Made by a program: the position numbers and the translations under genes. From Neoakkermansia glycaniphila (lineage in GTDB: Bacteria > Verrucomicrobiota > Verrucomicrobiia > Verrucomicrobiales > Akkermansiaceae): a stretch of 64,000 bases of DNA. Shown here in pieces: positions 33,178 through 41,942 of the stretch (positions within the stretch are counted from its first letter, which is position 1; each line of letters opens with the position of its first letter). Under the pieces are notes generated by a model. The model made no database searches, was not told where the DNA came from, and saw only the letters and a list, made by a program, of their open reading frames with translations. The stretch is taken from the NCBI RefSeq assembly GCF_001683795.1, contig NZ_LIGX01000002.1, positions 186,001 to 250,000 on the forward strand, given 5' to 3'.

Positions 33178-35532
33178 TCAAGGCTTATGCACGGCTACGG
33201 TCTCCGTCCTGCCATTGACACGCACCCTGGCCGAACGAACCGAAGGAGATGTCAGGCGGTACCCGGTCACCCGTCCGTCCTTCCAGTCCACATCCACCGT
33301 GATATTGCCGCGAGCTTTCAGCCCTTTGACCGAACCGTCTTTCCATGCCGAAGGCAACGCCGGAAGAAGCTCCACCGTATCGGCATGGGATTGCACGAGC
33401 ATCTCCGCCATACCGGCAGCAATGCCCAGATTGCCGTCGATCTGCATCGGCGGATGCGTAGCAAACATACTCTTCATGATATTGTGCCGCAAAAGCCCCT
33501 GCACCATGGCATAGGCACGGTCTCCCTCCCGCAGCCTCGCCCAGAGATTGGCCCTCCATGCCCATGTCCATGAACGGCGGGCATCTCCTGCCGTTCCCCG
33601 GTCGATCAGCGACAGCCTTGCGGCTTCCGCCCATTCGGGAGTCTTCTCTGCGGAAATCCAGCACCCCGGATACACGGCAAACAAGTGCGACGTATGCCGA
33701 TGCCCGGGATTGCCTTCCCGGTCGATCATCCACTCCTGCAACCTGCCCTTTCCATTCACCACAGGCTTCGCCAGCAGATCGCGCTTCCGGCGCAGCTCCC
33801 TCGCCCAATCCCTGTCCTTCCCGAGAACATCCGCAGCCTGCGCCGTATTGGAAAAAAGCTCCCACACAATCTGCTGATCGTGAGCCACGCCGTCTTCACG
33901 ACGCTCCGGCTGCTGCTCGGGGGACCAGCCGAGAGGAGCCACCAGAGTGCCTTTCGGCAAACGCTTCAACTGCTCCAGCATCTTTTCGCGCGGCACATCC
34001 TTGTACTCCGTTTGAAAATTGGCGCCTCCGGCATCCAGCTCCTTCAGGGAATCCTCCCAGAAATGGCAAATTTCCTTCATCAGCGGATAGGCCTCGCGAG
34101 CGAGGAACTCCCTGTCCTGCGTAAACAGGTAATGCTCCCACAGATGCAAGGCATACCATGCGGAAGCGGGCGTATTCCAGCTGAAACCCTGCCCGCCGAA
34201 CGCGTTCTGGGCCGTCCGGGCCGTCCAGCCGCGCACAGGGCCGCCGCCGATAGCCTTGAAATGCTTGCGGGTAATCGGACCTGCCACCTTGGACGTCTCG
34301 CGGATGAATTCCATCAGAGGCTGGCTGCACTCCGAAAGATTGGTTGTCTCGGCTGGCCAGTAGCACATCTGGACATTGATATTATTATGGTAATCAGAAT
34401 CCCACGGCGGAATCAGACTGTAATTCCACAAACCCTGCAAATTGGCGGGCAGACTGCCCGGCCGTGAAGAAGAAATCAGCAAATACCTGCCGAACTGGAA
34501 CAGCGCGGCCTCCAACTCGGGATCCCGGGGAGAAACATTGCCGTCCACGGCCTTTCCGTAAACCGCCAGACGTTTGTCAAGAGGAAGCTGCCGCACCGAG
34601 GAATCGGAAACGCCGAGATCCAAAACCACGCGGCCATACAGAGACCTGTAATTGTCCACATGCCTCTTGCGGAGCTCATCAGCAGATTTTGCCAAAGCAT
34701 CTTTCACCCGGCGTTCCACGAGACGCGACGGAGCTTCTCCGCGCCAGCCGCAATCGGCGTTCAAGGCATAATCCGTACCCAGAGACATCAGAAGGCGGTA
34801 AGACTTCGCACCCTTCAAAACCAGCCTGTTTCCCTCGGCAGCAATCGTACCGCCCTTGCAGGTCAAGGCATACACGCCTTCATAGCGGAGTCCGTTCTTC
34901 AGTGTACCCGCCTGCCGTATCCAGCCCGTGCCGTCCCGGTCGACAGACACGGAAAACCGGTCTTGCGGATGCAGAGACGCCACCTCGAAATCCGCCGAAA
35001 TACCTCGTCCGGAACTGCCGGAAGCGCTTGCCTCCATCACCATCACCTGATCCGGGAACGAAGCGAAATACTCCCGCCTCACCTTCGCACCGCCCGCCTC
35101 GCAGGATACATACGCCACAGCCTCCTCTAAAGAAAGCCCCCGGCAATAATCCTTGACTTCCTCATGCCCACGATAAGACACCGTCAATGTACCGAAAGGC
35201 TGGTACGAACCGAAAGTCAGGGAATCCGGCCCCTTGTGCTTCGACTTGTCTCCGACATCGCTCTCGGAACTGCCCGACCAGAGGCTGATCTCGTTCAGCT
35301 CCAGACGATCCGTCTGCGCCCCGCCGTAAATCATCGCCCCCATGCGGCCGTTCCCGATCGGCAAAGTATCCGAAGCCCATGAACCGTCGCCGGTGCCTCC
35401 CTGCGGGCGCGACGCCTTCCACACGGCCTCGCGGTCGAACCGTATCACATCGGCGGACTCCGCCCCTTCAACGCACGGCAGGATGACGCCGCAAAAGCAC
35501 CATCCCAGCACGGCGAGATCAAACCATCTCAT
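33178..35532 (-). CDS. Secreted GH95 alpha-L-fucosidase
   Basis: A 784-aa exported enzyme of GH95, which removes alpha-1,2-fucose (and in some members galactose) from glycans. Family marks: SDTLPIGNGRMGAMIYGG near the start, NLQGLWNYSLIPPWDSDYHN with the Asn pair NNINVQ, TLVAPLGWSPEQQPE with the likely general-acid Glu, GHRHTSHLFAVYPG and IDGNLGIAAGMAEML with the Asp that pairs with the Asn. Signal peptide MRWFDLAVLGWCFCGVILP then CVEGA. It is 22 bases downstream of the two-domain esterase gene, so the two form an operon. Confidence 0.92.
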   Translation of the reverse strand: MRWFDLAVLGWCFCGVILPCVEGAESADVIRFDREAVWKASRPQGGTGDGSWASDTLPIGNGRMGAMIYGGAQTDRLELNEISLWSGSSESDVGDKSKHKGPDSLTFGSYQPFGTLTVSYRGHEEVKDYCRGLSLEEAVAYVSCEAGGAKVRREYFASFPDQVMVMEASASGSSGRGISADFEVASLHPQDRFSVSVDRDGTGWIRQAGTLKNGLRYEGVYALTCKGGTIAAEGNRLVLKGAKSYRLLMSLGTDYALNADCGWRGEAPSRLVERRVKDALAKSADELRKRHVDNYRSLYGRVVLDLGVSDSSVRQLPLDKRLAVYGKAVDGNVSPRDPELEAALFQFGRYLLISSSRPGSLPANLQGLWNYSLIPPWDSDYHNNINVQMCYWPAETTNLSECSQPLMEFIRETSKVAGPITRKHFKAIGGGPVRGWTARTAQNAFGGQGFSWNTPASAWYALHLWEHYLFTQDREFLAREAYPLMKEICHFWEDSLKELDAGGANFQTEYKDVPREKMLEQLKRLPKGTLVAPLGWSPEQQPERREDGVAHDQQIVWELFSNTAQAADVLGKDRDWARELRRKRDLLAKPVVNGKGRLQEWMIDREGNPGHRHTSHLFAVYPGCWISAEKTPEWAEAARLSLIDRGTAGDARRSWTWAWRANLWARLREGDRAYAMVQGLLRHNIMKSMFATHPPMQIDGNLGIAAGMAEMLVQSHADTVELLPALPSAWKDGSVKGLKARGNITVDVDWKDGRVTGYRLTSPSVRSARVRVNGRTETVAVHKP

Positions 35533-35554
35533 GGATTTCAGAAAAAATGGTTGA

Positions 35555-36976
35555 TTACTTCGGCATCCTCTTGCCGGTAATACCCTTGTAAACATGCTCC
35601 GCCATAATGGCATGCCCCTCACCGTTCGGATGCACCTTGTCCGGCACCTTGGCACCCTGCCCGATCATCGGCGTATAGAGATCGATCACCTCGCACTTAT
35701 TTTTGCGGGCCACCTTCTTGATGGCAGGAATCACCTCGCCCTTGATCACCGTATCGCGGATACCGTAATTCTCGGGGAATGCGGGCACTGGAAGCAGGCA
35801 ATAGATCTTCGCCTGCGGATTGCTCGCCCTCAGCTCCTTGATCATCTTCTCGTAATCCTTGGAGAACGCGGCAGAGTTCTTCCAGTTCTGAGGCTTGGAA
35901 TCATTGGTACCGAGAGCGAGAAGAATAATATCGCCTTCAATCTGCCGGGCAATCGTGTAATTTCCCTTCTTCGAATACGGACTGTCTCCGGCCTCCTGCA
36001 GCGTCGTGGCGCTGATACCGAGATTGTACACATCGTACTTGTCGCCCAGAGCATTCTGCAAGCGGGTGGACCAGCGCTCGGCCGGAGTCGTACCCGCACC
36101 GAACGTAATACTGTCCCCAATGCACACGACCCTCTTTGGAGGAGTAGCGCCCACAGCCTTGAACGCGAAATCGACAATCGCCGCCGGATTCTGCAGGCTA
36201 TGGGGATGATGGCCGACACCCGGCTTGTGAATCACATGGATGGAACCGCCCAACTGCTTATACTTCTTCTCGACTACCGCCGTATTCTCCGCCACGGGCA
36301 CCACATCGTCAGCATCGCCGACCACCGCAAGAATCGGCACCTTCGCCTTGGCCAGAGGAGCCAGCGTATCCACAGGATTCTTCTTGTAGGCCATTGCCTG
36401 CTCGGGCGTCAGTCCGTATACTTTGCACAGCCTCTCCCAGTCGCCGGGCGACCCTTTCCCCTGCCCCTTGCCGCCGGGCCAGCTCTTGAAATCGCAAACG
36501 GGAGCATCCACATACAGCCCAGCCACCTTGCCGGGATTCAGGGAAGCCCAGTTGAATGCAAACAGCCCTCCGCGGCTCAATCCTTCCAGCACCGGCTTCG
36601 GATCAAGCTTGTACTCCTTCACCATATAATCATGGTAGGCATCCATCAGCTTCATCGCATCCGGACAGCCGTACATATTCTCCATATTGATATAGCCGAC
36701 ATGGAACCCGCGCTTTGCCAGCTCAATATCCGCCATCGGAAACGCATTGAAAAACTCCGTCCTCCAAATCCACGGATTGCCCGGAAGCGCCTTCGCAGGC
36801 ACGATCACCAGAGCCGGACGGCCTGCCACCGTAAAATCGAGCCGCTTCATGCCATTCCATACAGACTCCTTGGCAGGAACGGCTGCCACACCGGCCTTTT
36901 GAACGGAAACAGCCGAAGGCTCATCCCCCCAGACGGGCAGGCACAATAACGAACAAACGAGAAAGGAATATTTCAT
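35555..36976 (-). CDS. Two-domain exported esterase: alpha/beta hydrolase plus SGNH hydrolase
   Basis: A 473-aa exported protein. After the signal (MKYSFLVCSLLCLPVWG) an alpha/beta-hydrolase domain (about 40-275) carries the nucleophile elbow EGLSRGG (Ser134), a DADDVVP acid and HHPHS. The second domain (about 280-473) is a GDSL/SGNH hydrolase: CIGDSITFG (Ser289), LLALGTND, and the terminal DKVHPNGEGH with the Asp-His of the triad. Both active sites look intact. It is likely an O-acetyl esterase acting on glycans before the GH95 fucosidase encoded next. Substrates are inferred only from the operon. Confidence 0.85.
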   Translation of the reverse strand: MKYSFLVCSLLCLPVWGDEPSAVSVQKAGVAAVPAKESVWNGMKRLDFTVAGRPALVIVPAKALPGNPWIWRTEFFNAFPMADIELAKRGFHVGYINMENMYGCPDAMKLMDAYHDYMVKEYKLDPKPVLEGLSRGGLFAFNWASLNPGKVAGLYVDAPVCDFKSWPGGKGQGKGSPGDWERLCKVYGLTPEQAMAYKKNPVDTLAPLAKAKVPILAVVGDADDVVPVAENTAVVEKKYKQLGGSIHVIHKPGVGHHPHSLQNPAAIVDFAFKAVGATPPKRVVCIGDSITFGAGTTPAERWSTRLQNALGDKYDVYNLGISATTLQEAGDSPYSKKGNYTIARQIEGDIILLALGTNDSKPQNWKNSAAFSKDYEKMIKELRASNPQAKIYCLLPVPAFPENYGIRDTVIKGEVIPAIKKVARKNKCEVIDLYTPMIGQGAKVPDKVHPNGEGHAIMAEHVYKGITGKRMPK

Positions 36977-37084
36977 GGTTATCCACCCATACGAACACAT
37001 CACGAAAAATCTTTCAGTATTTCTCTCCGCACCGCTTTTTTCTCATTCTTGCAAGATCGGAGCATCACCAACCGTACAAAAGGC

Positions 37085-38248
37085 ATGTCGCCCTCTCCGT
37101 CCACAATCGGTCAAAGACTACATGTCGTCGATGCACTTCGCGGCTTTGCCGTCGTCGCCATCATGCTCGTCCACTTTCTGGAGCATTTCATCTACGACTC
37201 CTACCCCGTCTCCACTCCTCTCATGGCCTCCGTCAACCAGGGCATGAAAGACGCCTTCTTCTTTCTGTTCGCCGGGAAATCGTACACCATCTTCGCCCTT
37301 CTCTTCGGATTCACCTATGCCATCCAGTATGGCAACCAGCTCCGCAAGGGAAAAGACTTCAGCTGCCGTTTCGCCTGGCGGCTTCTGATCCTGGCCCTCT
37401 TCGCCTGCCTGAACGCCGTCTTCTTTCCGGGAGGGGATGTCCTGCTCACCTTCGCCATTGCCGGATTGATCCTCATCCCCCTGCGCAAACTGGGCATAGG
37501 AACCCTCGCCATGGTGGCAGTCTTCTTCCTCCTCCAGCCCCTCGAACTCGCCTATGCCGCCATCCAGTTCTTCCATCCCGAATGGACTCCTCCCACCGTC
37601 CTTGCCGCAAACGCGTATCCTTCACTGAAACCCTGCATCGACAACGGCGACTTCTGGGGCATGGCATGGAACAACCTCACGACCGGACAATATTCCAGCT
37701 TCGCCTGGGGAATCGATGCCGGACGCCTGATGCAGGCTCCCGGACTCTTCATCACAGGCTTCATCCTCGGCAAAGGAGGATTCTTCCATACAGGCAGGCG
37801 CAACACCGTCTTCTGGACGCGCACCCTGCTCGCCTCTGCTGCGGGCTCCTTCGTCTTCTACATAGCCATGATCCAGCCCGAACTGGGCGCCCCCCTCAAA
37901 ACGGCCTTTACCATGTGGCACAACGTCAGCTTCAGCGGCATATGGGTCGCAGGCTTCGTCCTGCTCTACCGGACGGCCTACTTCCGCCAGCTCACCGACA
38001 GCCTCCGATACTATGGCAAAATGAGCCTCACGAACTACATCACCCAATCCGTCATCGGATCTCTGATCTTCTTCCCCTTTGCGCTGGGCCTCGCTCCGCA
38101 CCTCGGATATGTGGCCAGTTTCGCCGTCGGAGTCGCCGCCATGCTCCTGCAGATACGCTTCTGCCGCTGGTGGCTTGGCCGCCACCGCTACGGCCCGCTC
38201 GAAGGAATCTGGCACCGCCTCACCTGGCTGCATGCACCAAACAAATAG
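37085..38248 (+). CDS. DUF418-family polytopic membrane protein
   Basis: A 387-aa membrane protein with about ten spans. The family start LHVVDALRGFAVVAIMLVHF resembles acyltransferase-3/DUF418 proteins, and the C-terminal DUF418 region reads YYGKMSLTNYITQSVIGSL. It may be a membrane-bound transporter or acyltransferase-like protein; the family role is not established. The ATG at 37085 is chosen because it gives a family-like N-terminus. It is divergent from the esterase-GH95 operon, 108 bases apart. Confidence 0.75.
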   Translation: MSPSPSTIGQRLHVVDALRGFAVVAIMLVHFLEHFIYDSYPVSTPLMASVNQGMKDAFFFLFAGKSYTIFALLFGFTYAIQYGNQLRKGKDFSCRFAWRLLILALFACLNAVFFPGGDVLLTFAIAGLILIPLRKLGIGTLAMVAVFFLLQPLELAYAAIQFFHPEWTPPTVLAANAYPSLKPCIDNGDFWGMAWNNLTTGQYSSFAWGIDAGRLMQAPGLFITGFILGKGGFFHTGRRNTVFWTRTLLASAAGSFVFYIAMIQPELGAPLKTAFTMWHNVSFSGIWVAGFVLLYRTAYFRQLTDSLRYYGKMSLTNYITQSVIGSLIFFPFALGLAPHLGYVASFAVGVAAMLLQIRFCRWWLGRHRYGPLEGIWHRLTWLHAPNK

Positions 38249-38296
38249 CATGCAACGCCGCAACTCCACGCGCAACATGGCGCACATGCTCGCAGC

Positions 38297-38325
38297 TTGA
38301 CTTGCCCGCACCCGCCATGTAAAAT
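38297..38325 (+). promoter_or_regulatory. Promoter of the trmB-tgt-yajC operon
   Basis: -35 TTGACT (38297-38302), 17-base spacer, -10 TAAAAT (38320-38325). The ATG is 10 bases downstream, so the leader is about 3 bases. Confidence 0.6.
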
Positions 38326-38335
38326 CCGTCGACCC

Positions 38336-38941
38336 ATGTTTCAGGCCGCATATCTCCCCGAAAACTACTTCAGCCAGCACGACGTCGAAGACATCTTCGG
38401 CAACGGCGAAACATGTGAAATCGACCTCGGCTGCGGAGACGGCGGTTTCCTGCTGCAAATGGCCCGGCAATACCCGGACACCAAATTCCTCGGCATCGAA
38501 CGCCTGCTCGGGCGCGTACGCTCCGTCTGCTCCAACGCGGAAACGGAACGCCTTGAAAACGTCCGCGTCCTCCGGCTCGAAAGCCGCTACTTCCTTGAAT
38601 GGTTCATCCGGCCCGGCAGCATCTCGCGCCTGCATTACCTCTGCCCCGACCCGTGGCCCAAAACGCGCCACCACAAAAACCGCCTCGTACAGGACCACTT
38701 CCTGCCCGTCCTGCACCGTGCACTCGCGCCGCAAGGAGAATTCCTCTTCAAAACCGACCATGAAGAATACTACGAGTGGGTTCTTGAACACATGAACAAC
38801 TCCCCCCTCTTCCGCAAACTCACCTGGGAGGAAAACGAATTCTACTACCCGAAAACCGACTTCCAGCTCCATTGGGAATCCATGGGCAAACACATCCACA
38901 GGGCCCGATTCGCCAAAACAGAACACACCGCACAAGCATGA
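38336..38941 (+). CDS. trmB: tRNA (guanine-N7)-methyltransferase
   Basis: A 201-aa SAM enzyme that makes m7G46 in tRNA. The SAM motif is EIDLGCGDGGFLLQMA, followed by FLGIERLLGR. The catalytic/tRNA-binding motif LCPDPWPKTRHHKNRLV is diagnostic. The ATG 38336 is the first in-frame codon after the promoter. It overlaps tgt by four bases (ATGA), so the operon is translationally coupled. It is shorter at the N-terminus than E. coli TrmB but of common bacterial length. Confidence 0.93.
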   Translation: MFQAAYLPENYFSQHDVEDIFGNGETCEIDLGCGDGGFLLQMARQYPDTKFLGIERLLGRVRSVCSNAETERLENVRVLRLESRYFLEWFIRPGSISRLHYLCPDPWPKTRHHKNRLVQDHFLPVLHRALAPQGEFLFKTDHEEYYEWVLEHMNNSPLFRKLTWEENEFYYPKTDFQLHWESMGKHIHRARFAKTEHTAQA

Positions 38942-40068
38942 GCTTCACCCTCCACAGCGTCGATCCCAGCGGAGCGCGGCTGGGCACCCTGCACCTGCCC
39001 CACGGCGACGTGCAAACCCCCATCTTCATGCCCGTCGGTACTCAGGGAACAGTCAAAACCCTCCACCCCGACGACCTCCACGCTCTCGGCGCCCAAATCA
39101 TCCTCGGCAACACCTACCACCTCTCCCTCAGGCCGGGAGCCGAAACCGTACGCGACCTCGGCGGCCTCCACACCCTCTCCGGCTGGGACAAACCCATCCT
39201 CACGGACTCGGGCGGCTTTCAGGTCTGGTCCCTTGCCAAACTCCGCAAAATCACAGAAGAAGGAGTCCGCTTCCAAAACCACATCGACGGAGCCACCATG
39301 ATGCTCACCCCCGAACGCTCCATGGAAATCCAGGCGCAGCTCGGCAGCGACATCGCCATGCTCTTCGACGAATGCCCACCCTACCCCTGCGACCGCCGCT
39401 ACGCGGAAAAATCCCTCGGCTACACCCTCCGCTGGGCCCGGCGATGCAAACAATGGGTCGATGAAAACAACCCCGCATCGGGCAGCGGCAGGCAGAGCCA
39501 CTTCGGCATTGTCCAGGGCTCCGTCTATGCCGACCTCCGCCGCCAGTGCGCGGAAGAACTCGCAGCCATGGACTTCGACGGCTACGCCATCGGCGGCGTC
39601 TCCGTCGGCGAACCGGAAGAGGAAATGCTCAAGGCCATCGAACACTCCGCTCCCTACCTCCCTGCAGACAAACCCCGCTACGCCATGGGACTCGGCACCC
39701 CCGTACAGCTCCTTGAAATGATCGAACGGGGAGTCGACATGTTCGACTGCGTCATGCCCACCCGCCTCGCCCGCCACGGCATCGCCATGACGCCCGACGG
39801 CCCCATCCACATCAAAAACAAAAAATGGGAAAAAGACATGCGCCCGCTCGATGTGGAAGGACACCCTCATGTCAACCGCTTCTCCCGGGCGGCCATACGC
39901 CACTTCTTCCGCTCCGGTGAAATACTCGCTTTAAGATTGCTTTCCTTTCAAAATCTGTCATTCTATCTCCGGCTCATGGCTCAAGCGCGAAGCGCCATCG
40001 CGGCCGGACAATTCGGCTCGTTCAAGCGTGCCTTCATTTCGCGCTACCAAGCAAACGACATATCATGA
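38938..40068 (+). CDS. tgt: Queuine tRNA-ribosyltransferase, zinc ligands apparently lost
   Basis: A 376-aa TIM-barrel enzyme that swaps guanine 34 for preQ1 in tRNAs. The active site is intact: LTDSGGFQVWSL (base-recognition Asp), YAIGGVSVGEPEEEM, RYAMGLGTP and the nucleophile Asp270 in MFDCVMPTR. The usual zinc site C-x-C-x2-C ... H is missing. Where E. coli has PLDPECDCYTC this protein has PLDVEGHPHVN (residues 303-313), and the HNL His is Gln338 (FQNL). So Cys, Cys, Cys and His are Gly, Pro, Asn and Gln. The rest of the C-terminal region aligns. It lies between trmB and yajC, with ATGA overlaps at both ends. Confidence 0.92.
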   Translation: MSFTLHSVDPSGARLGTLHLPHGDVQTPIFMPVGTQGTVKTLHPDDLHALGAQIILGNTYHLSLRPGAETVRDLGGLHTLSGWDKPILTDSGGFQVWSLAKLRKITEEGVRFQNHIDGATMMLTPERSMEIQAQLGSDIAMLFDECPPYPCDRRYAEKSLGYTLRWARRCKQWVDENNPASGSGRQSHFGIVQGSVYADLRRQCAEELAAMDFDGYAIGGVSVGEPEEEMLKAIEHSAPYLPADKPRYAMGLGTPVQLLEMIERGVDMFDCVMPTRLARHGIAMTPDGPIHIKNKKWEKDMRPLDVEGHPHVNRFSRAAIRHFFRSGEILALRLLSFQNLSFYLRLMAQARSAIAAGQFGSFKRAFISRYQANDIS

Positions 40069-40493
40069 ACGCAAACATCATCCTCGCCCAAATCGAAGGA
40101 GCTGCAACGACGGGAGAAGCTCCCGCAGCAGCAACTCCGGCCGCCCAGCCGGCCGCTCCCGCCAAAGATGCCAAGAGCGGCACCGTACAAACGACGGACA
40201 AACCGGCCGCACAGCCTGCGGAGGAAACCAATTTCCTCGGCAGCCCGCTCGTCATGTTCCTCATCATCGGCGTCCTCTTCTACTTCCTCCTCATCCGCCC
40301 GCAGCGTAAGCAGCAAAAGGAACAGCAGGCGCGCCTCAACGCCCTGAAAGTGGGCGACAGCGTCATCACCAACGCCGGCATCCACGGCGAAGTGCGCAAA
40401 ATCGACGAACGCACCGTTGACGTACAAATCGCCAAAGACGTGACCATCACGCTCGAAAAAGCGGCCATCATCAACGTCAAATCGAAAGACTGA
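40065..40493 (+). CDS. yajC: Preprotein translocase subunit YajC
   Basis: A 142-aa inner-membrane protein of the SecDF-YajC complex. The N-terminal 50 residues are an Ala/Pro-rich extension, not typical of YajC. The YajC core follows: PLVMFLIIGVLFYFLLIRPQ, then RKQQKEQQARLNALKVGDSV, then ITNAGIHGEVRKIDERTVDV. The start overlaps the tgt stop codon by ATGA. A terminator lies just downstream. tgt-yajC adjacency is common in bacteria and supports both calls. Confidence 0.93.
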   Translation: MNANIILAQIEGAATTGEAPAAATPAAQPAAPAKDAKSGTVQTTDKPAAQPAEETNFLGSPLVMFLIIGVLFYFLLIRPQRKQQKEQQARLNALKVGDSVITNAGIHGEVRKIDERTVDVQIAKDVTITLEKAAIINVKSKD

Positions 40494-40503
40494 CCCCCTT
40501 CAC

Positions 40504-40540
40504 AAGGCAGCGGACAACACACGGTTCGCTGCCTTCTTTC
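40504..40540 (+). terminator. Terminator of the trmB-tgt-yajC operon
   Basis: AAGGCAGCG (40504-40512) pairs with CGCTGCCTT (40527-40535) around a 14-base loop and is followed by CTTTC. Confidence 0.65.
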
Positions 40541-40561
40541 TCCCCATTCCCTAACAGAACC

Positions 40562-41038
40562 ATGCAAACCAAGTTCCGGCTCCGATCAACCCTTGCTGCA
40601 TCGGTTCCCGCAACTTATTGCTTGATACTGGCCTCCTGCACCTTGAGGCCCGGAGATTATACCCCTGTCACCGACTCTACGGCATTCGGCCCGCACACCC
40701 TCCTGCACGACATATACTATTGCGGTTCCGATGCGCAAAACCACTACTTCGCCCGTGAAATGAAGCCATGGTGGGCTTCCCCCCACTACTTCAAAATCGA
40801 CAAATCCCTCATCATCTACGAACGGGAAAAACCTTTCTCTCCCAAACGCGCCCAATGGGATAGCGTCCCTGCTCCTCCACGTTTCCTGAACGAAAAAACA
40901 TCCGCCTGGCCTATACCTCGCCGCACCCCTTCTCCTGCCATCACCTCCTCGGCGACACCCTCCATTGAACGACTCTCTCCGCAAACCTGCATTTTCTTCA
41001 CAACCAAACCCAAACAATGGGGTTATTACTTCATATGA
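40562..41038 (+). CDS. Small lipoprotein
   Basis: A 158-aa lipoprotein with signal ending LILASC (Cys26). The mature part (CTLRPGDYTPVTDSTAFGPH, IYYCGSDAQNHYFAREMKPW) matches no domain I know. The C-terminal third is Pro/Ser-rich and lower in complexity. It overlaps the EF-hand protein gene by ATGA, so the two are coupled. It may be a partner of that calcium-binding protein. Confidence 0.65.
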   Translation: MQTKFRLRSTLAASVPATYCLILASCTLRPGDYTPVTDSTAFGPHTLLHDIYYCGSDAQNHYFAREMKPWWASPHYFKIDKSLIIYEREKPFSPKRAQWDSVPAPPRFLNEKTSAWPIPRRTPSPAITSSATPSIERLSPQTCIFFTTKPKQWGYYFI

Positions 41039-41886
41039 GCATCCGTATTCTTCCGGCCATCATTCTATGCACACCGTTTCTTGCCTCCGCCGAGGCGGAT
41101 AACGGCGCTCCGCCGCCTGCTCCTTCACCGGAAAATACATGCCGCCCGAACTGCACGCCGGTCCGGAAAAAACAGGCACAACGCATGGAACACATCGCCC
41201 TGTCTCTCTTCATGCGCCAACTGATTCTGGATAAATACGACACGGACGGCGACGGCATCCTGAACGACGACGAACGCAAAACCCTCCTCGCCGATGCCGA
41301 CAAAGTACGAGACGAAGCACGCAGACGCTTCATCTCCCAGTTCGACCGGAACAAAGACGGCAAACTGGACGCACAGGAACAGGCTGAGCTGAAAAAAGCC
41401 CTCTCCCACCAGCACAAGCGGCATCAACGCCGTGGACAGCCGCACCCAGGCGGCCCGCCTCCCCCCCCGAACAGCTCCGGACGGAATGAACCTCCTCCGC
41501 CGCCCGCTCTCTATATACTGGCCCAAAAACTCCTGCTGGAAAAATTCGACGCCAACCGCAACGGAAAATTGGAACCGGAAGAATTCACAATCATCCGTCA
41601 GGAAGCGGACAAACTCTTACAGGCTCACCGTGCCACACTGCTGAAACGCTTCGATACCGACCAAAACGGATCTCTGGACAAAACGGAAACCGAAAACGCG
41701 CGCCGCACGCTGATACAGGAACGCGAACTCCATCGGGAAATCGACACCTCCGCCAAACAGCCGGACGAAATAGATCTCTTCCTTGATGCAAGGTACGACA
41801 TGGACATCCTTCTCTCCCTCAACACCGCCGCAGCCCTCAAAAAACCCATCCGCCTGCAAGTGATCGACATTTCATTTCGCGGATGA
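41035..41886 (+). CDS. Exported protein with four EF-hand loops
   Basis: A 283-aa exported protein with signal MSIRILPAIILCTPFLASA. It has four calcium-binding EF-hand loops in two pairs: DTDGDGILNDDE, DRNKDGKLDAQE, DANRNGKLEPEE and DTDQNGSLDKTE, all with the D-x-D/N-x-D/N-G pattern and terminal Glu. The pairs are separated by a His/Pro/Gly-rich linker (HQRRGQPHPGGPPPPP). It is probably an extracytoplasmic calcium-binding protein. The start overlaps the preceding lipoprotein stop, so they are translated together. Confidence 0.88.
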   Translation: MSIRILPAIILCTPFLASAEADNGAPPPAPSPENTCRPNCTPVRKKQAQRMEHIALSLFMRQLILDKYDTDGDGILNDDERKTLLADADKVRDEARRRFISQFDRNKDGKLDAQEQAELKKALSHQHKRHQRRGQPHPGGPPPPPNSSGRNEPPPPPALYILAQKLLLEKFDANRNGKLEPEEFTIIRQEADKLLQAHRATLLKRFDTDQNGSLDKTETENARRTLIQERELHREIDTSAKQPDEIDLFLDARYDMDILLSLNTAAALKKPIRLQVIDISFRG

Positions 41887-41902
41887 GCCATTGTCAAACA
41901 CA

Positions 41903-41934
41903 GTCATGAAGCCGGGACATCCCGGCTTCATGAC
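41903..41934. terminator. Perfect 14-bp hairpin between convergent genes
   Basis: GTCATGAAGCCGGG (41903-41916) and CCCGGCTTCATGAC (41921-41934) pair perfectly around ACAT. It lies between the EF-hand gene and the convergent GH36-like gene. It has no T-tract, so it may mark a common 3' end rather than an intrinsic terminator. Confidence 0.6.
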
Positions 41935-41942
41935 CAGTCTTA

